From Candidatus Cloacimonadota bacterium (GTDB lineage Bacteria > Hydrothermota > E44-bin80): DNA of 6,271 bases. Under the pieces are notes generated by a model that did no database searches, had not been told where the DNA came from, and was given only the letters and a program-made list of their open reading frames with translations. The stretch spans positions 1 through 6,271 of the forward strand of contig SOKM01000057.1 of the NCBI GenBank assembly GCA_004375785.1, given 5' to 3'. A program made the translations under genes and the position numbers. Each line of letters opens with the position of its first letter. Within the stretch, counting starts at the first letter, position 1. Positions 4,544 through 6,271 of the stretch are shown here, piece after piece.

Positions 4544-6196
4544 ATGGGTTGTTTTTTTATCTTTCTTTTTATTTCACTCTCCCAGTTAAATTCATTTTCT
4601 GAAATAAAGATTGAAGGGAATACAATCTTTTCAGAAGAAGAAATTATAAACTCACTAAATCTCTCAGAACCTTTTAATCTTTCTGAGGGAACAATAGAAA
4701 AATATTCTCAGAGAATACTTGAACTTTATAAAAAAGCAGGTTTTCTTGAAGCAGAGGCTCGATTTGAAATAAAGAATAAAACCCTGATAATCAATATTTC
4801 AGAGGGCGAACGATTTATGTTGGGTAATATAGAGGTGAAAGGTAACAGATTTATAAAAGATGAGGTATTGCTCAAACTTCTGGGTATTAAAGGAAACAAT
4901 CCTTTCAGGACTGAGGATTTTGAGGCGGGGATGGATGAGATACTCGATTTTTACGGTAACAGCGGATTTCCTTTCACAAAAATCATTCCTTCCTATTTCA
5001 CTCCAGAAAAAAAGATGATTAATATCGGATTAGAAATAGAAGAAGGGCCGAGATTAAGATGGGGCAAGGTTATCGTGCAGGGGAATACTGTGACAAAAGC
5101 GTATGTTATCAAAAAGCAGTTGAGGCTCCCGAAAGGCTATTATTTCACAGAAGAGCATTTAGGTGCAAGTCGTGCCTGGCTCAATAAACTTTCCTTTATT
5201 GAGGTAGAAGATGAGTTCGGGTTAGTAAAAGGAGAGGAAAGCGGAACTGTCGGCGTTCTTGTTAAAATAGAAGAGTTGAAGTCAAACAGGATAAGTGGAA
5301 TTATCGGTTACATCCCTTCTCATGAGGAAGAAAAGGGTGGATATATCGGCTCAGTTATGACTCAAATGCTCAATCTCTTCGGAACAGGAAGGGCATTAAG
5401 CGTCCAGTGGGAGAAACAGATTCCTCCTTACACGAAACTTGATGTCTCCTATAAAGAGCCCTGGGTCTTTGGAAGCCAGTCAAGCCTTGTGCTCTCCCTT
5501 TTTCACCTTCTTGAGGATACGCTATACACATTTTCAAAGGCAAGCATTGAAGTTAAAACCGACCTCACCCTTAATCTTTCACTGAGCCTTCTAACGGGCT
5601 GGGAAAAGTTCAATCCAGCAAGCATAGAGGTTCCTGCATCAAGAAAATATTCTATTGGCACCGAAGTTGAAATCTCTACCCTTGATTATTCGATTAATCC
5701 CAGAAAAGGCATTAACTACATTTTCTACACTGAGTATGGAAAGAAGAGTTCTACGAATGTTATGAAATTCACTCTTGACTTGCTCAATATTATCCCTCTT
5801 TTCTCAAACAACGCTATTGCAGTTCTTCTCTCTGGAGATGCCACAAGAACAAACCACCCGCCTTTACCAGAATATGAACAGTTTACACTGGGGGGTTACA
5901 ACAGTTTGAGAGGTTACAGGGAGAGGCAGTTCAGAACCATTCAGATGCTGCGGCTGAGCCCGGAATATAGATATCTAATCACAAGGAAATCGAGAGTATA
6001 TCTTTTCTATGACTGCGCATATTTCAAGACATCAACTTATCCTCTCGGTATAACAGAAGACCATTTTAAGGACGCTTACGGTGTCGGGGCAAAGTTCTCT
6101 TCGGGTATTGGGGTAATCTCCATAGAATATGCACTTGGTGAAGAGAGAACATTTATGAAGGGCAAAATCCACATCGGAATAGACACTACTTTTTAG
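4544..6196 (+). CDS. Omp85 family outer-membrane protein with three POTRA domains (BamA/TamA-like)
   Basis: The 550-residue product begins with a signal peptide (MGCFFIFLFISLSQLNSFSE). Three POTRA domains follow, near 20-88 (IKIEGNTIFSEEEI), 92-167 (LGNIEVKGNRFIKDEVL) and 172-244 (WGKVIVQGNTVTKAYVI), each with the GN-x-hydrophobic pattern. Residues from about 248 form a beta-barrel containing the Omp85 hallmark loop motif in LGGYNSLRGYRERQF (449-463, LRGY replacing the VRGF/Y form) and ending in a C-terminal Phe. Family members insert barrels or move polypeptides across the outer membrane. The length and three POTRAs are closer to TamA than to BamA, which has five POTRAs and about 800 residues, but the sub-family cannot be assigned by eye. 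The start is ATG 4544 with AGGA four bases upstream. It is last in the visible operon, separated from the HNH gene by the inserted element; deleting that restores a 6-nt gap. Confidence 0.93.
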   Translation: MGCFFIFLFISLSQLNSFSEIKIEGNTIFSEEEIINSLNLSEPFNLSEGTIEKYSQRILELYKKAGFLEAEARFEIKNKTLIINISEGERFMLGNIEVKGNRFIKDEVLLKLLGIKGNNPFRTEDFEAGMDEILDFYGNSGFPFTKIIPSYFTPEKKMINIGLEIEEGPRLRWGKVIVQGNTVTKAYVIKKQLRLPKGYYFTEEHLGASRAWLNKLSFIEVEDEFGLVKGEESGTVGVLVKIEELKSNRISGIIGYIPSHEEEKGGYIGSVMTQMLNLFGTGRALSVQWEKQIPPYTKLDVSYKEPWVFGSQSSLVLSLFHLLEDTLYTFSKASIEVKTDLTLNLSLSLLTGWEKFNPASIEVPASRKYSIGTEVEISTLDYSINPRKGINYIFYTEYGKKSSTNVMKFTLDLLNIIPLFSNNAIAVLLSGDATRTNHPPLPEYEQFTLGGYNSLRGYRERQFRTIQMLRLSPEYRYLITRKSRVYLFYDCAYFKTSTYPLGITEDHFKDAYGVGAKFSSGIGVISIEYALGEERTFMKGKIHIGIDTTF

Positions 6197-6219
6197 GCAT
6201 GGGGCTCAATACATAAACG

Positions 6220-6271
6220 TAAATATTCAGTGAACTACATTACATTACCATAAAAGACTGTCATTGCGAGT
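6220..6271. repeat. Second copy of the MITE-like element, left end only
   Basis: From TAAATATTCAGTGAAC onward these 52 bases align without gaps to 4328-4379, with 44 of 52 identical, in the same orientation. The copy starts 24 nt after the Omp85 stop and is cut by the window edge. It switches to the related module GTCATTGCGAG at 6260-6270, where the first copy has GTCATTCTGAG. Its own target duplication cannot be tested here. Confidence 0.82.

Overview
The window looks like a piece of chromosome from an AT-rich diderm (Gram-negative-type) bacterium. It encodes an Omp85-family outer-membrane protein, a small outer-membrane beta-barrel and lipoprotein-like signal peptides, and it has ordinary Shine-Dalgarno sites and sigma70-like promoters. 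Codon use is AT-rich, with frequent AGA and ATA. Gene content and the style of the intergenic repeats would suit an uncultivated lineage such as WOR-3/Stahlbacteria or Cloacimonadota, but that placement is only an impression.

Layout: a leftward unit occupies about 1-1680. Reading leftward, it has a promoter (1676-1648), a small outer-membrane barrel protein (1539-1069) and, 25 nt later, a beta-CASP metallo-beta-lactamase RNase-like protein that runs off the left edge (1043 to <1). A divergent intergenic region (1540-1830) also carries a promoter facing right (1750-1778). A rightward unit follows: a small lipoprotein-like protein (1831-2259), a TPR lipoprotein (2273-3436), a one-helix membrane protein (3452-3802), an HNH endonuclease overlapping it by 4 nt (3799-4326), and an Omp85/TamA-like outer-membrane protein with three POTRA domains (4544-6196).

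The most striking feature is a ~200-bp non-coding element (4328-4528) between the HNH and Omp85 genes. It has 17-bp terminal inverted repeats (16/17 matching) and is flanked by a 10-bp direct repeat, CCCTTATAGG. The left copy of that repeat contains the HNH stop codon and the right copy contains the likely ribosome binding site of the Omp85 gene. Removing the element and one repeat copy restores a tight junction with 6 nt between the two genes. This is a readable record of a MITE-like insertion into an operon that left both genes intact. The first 52 bp of a related copy (44/52 identical, ungapped, same orientation) start 24 nt after the Omp85 stop and run off the right edge, so the Omp85 gene sits between two direct copies of the family.

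Taken together, the rightward genes look like an envelope-biogenesis cluster (two lipoprotein-like proteins, an inner-membrane-anchored protein and an Omp85 insertase or translocase), with an HNH nuclease as an unexpected member. The leftward unit pairs an envelope barrel with an RNA-processing enzyme. No CRISPR array, tRNA, rRNA or transposase gene was recognised.
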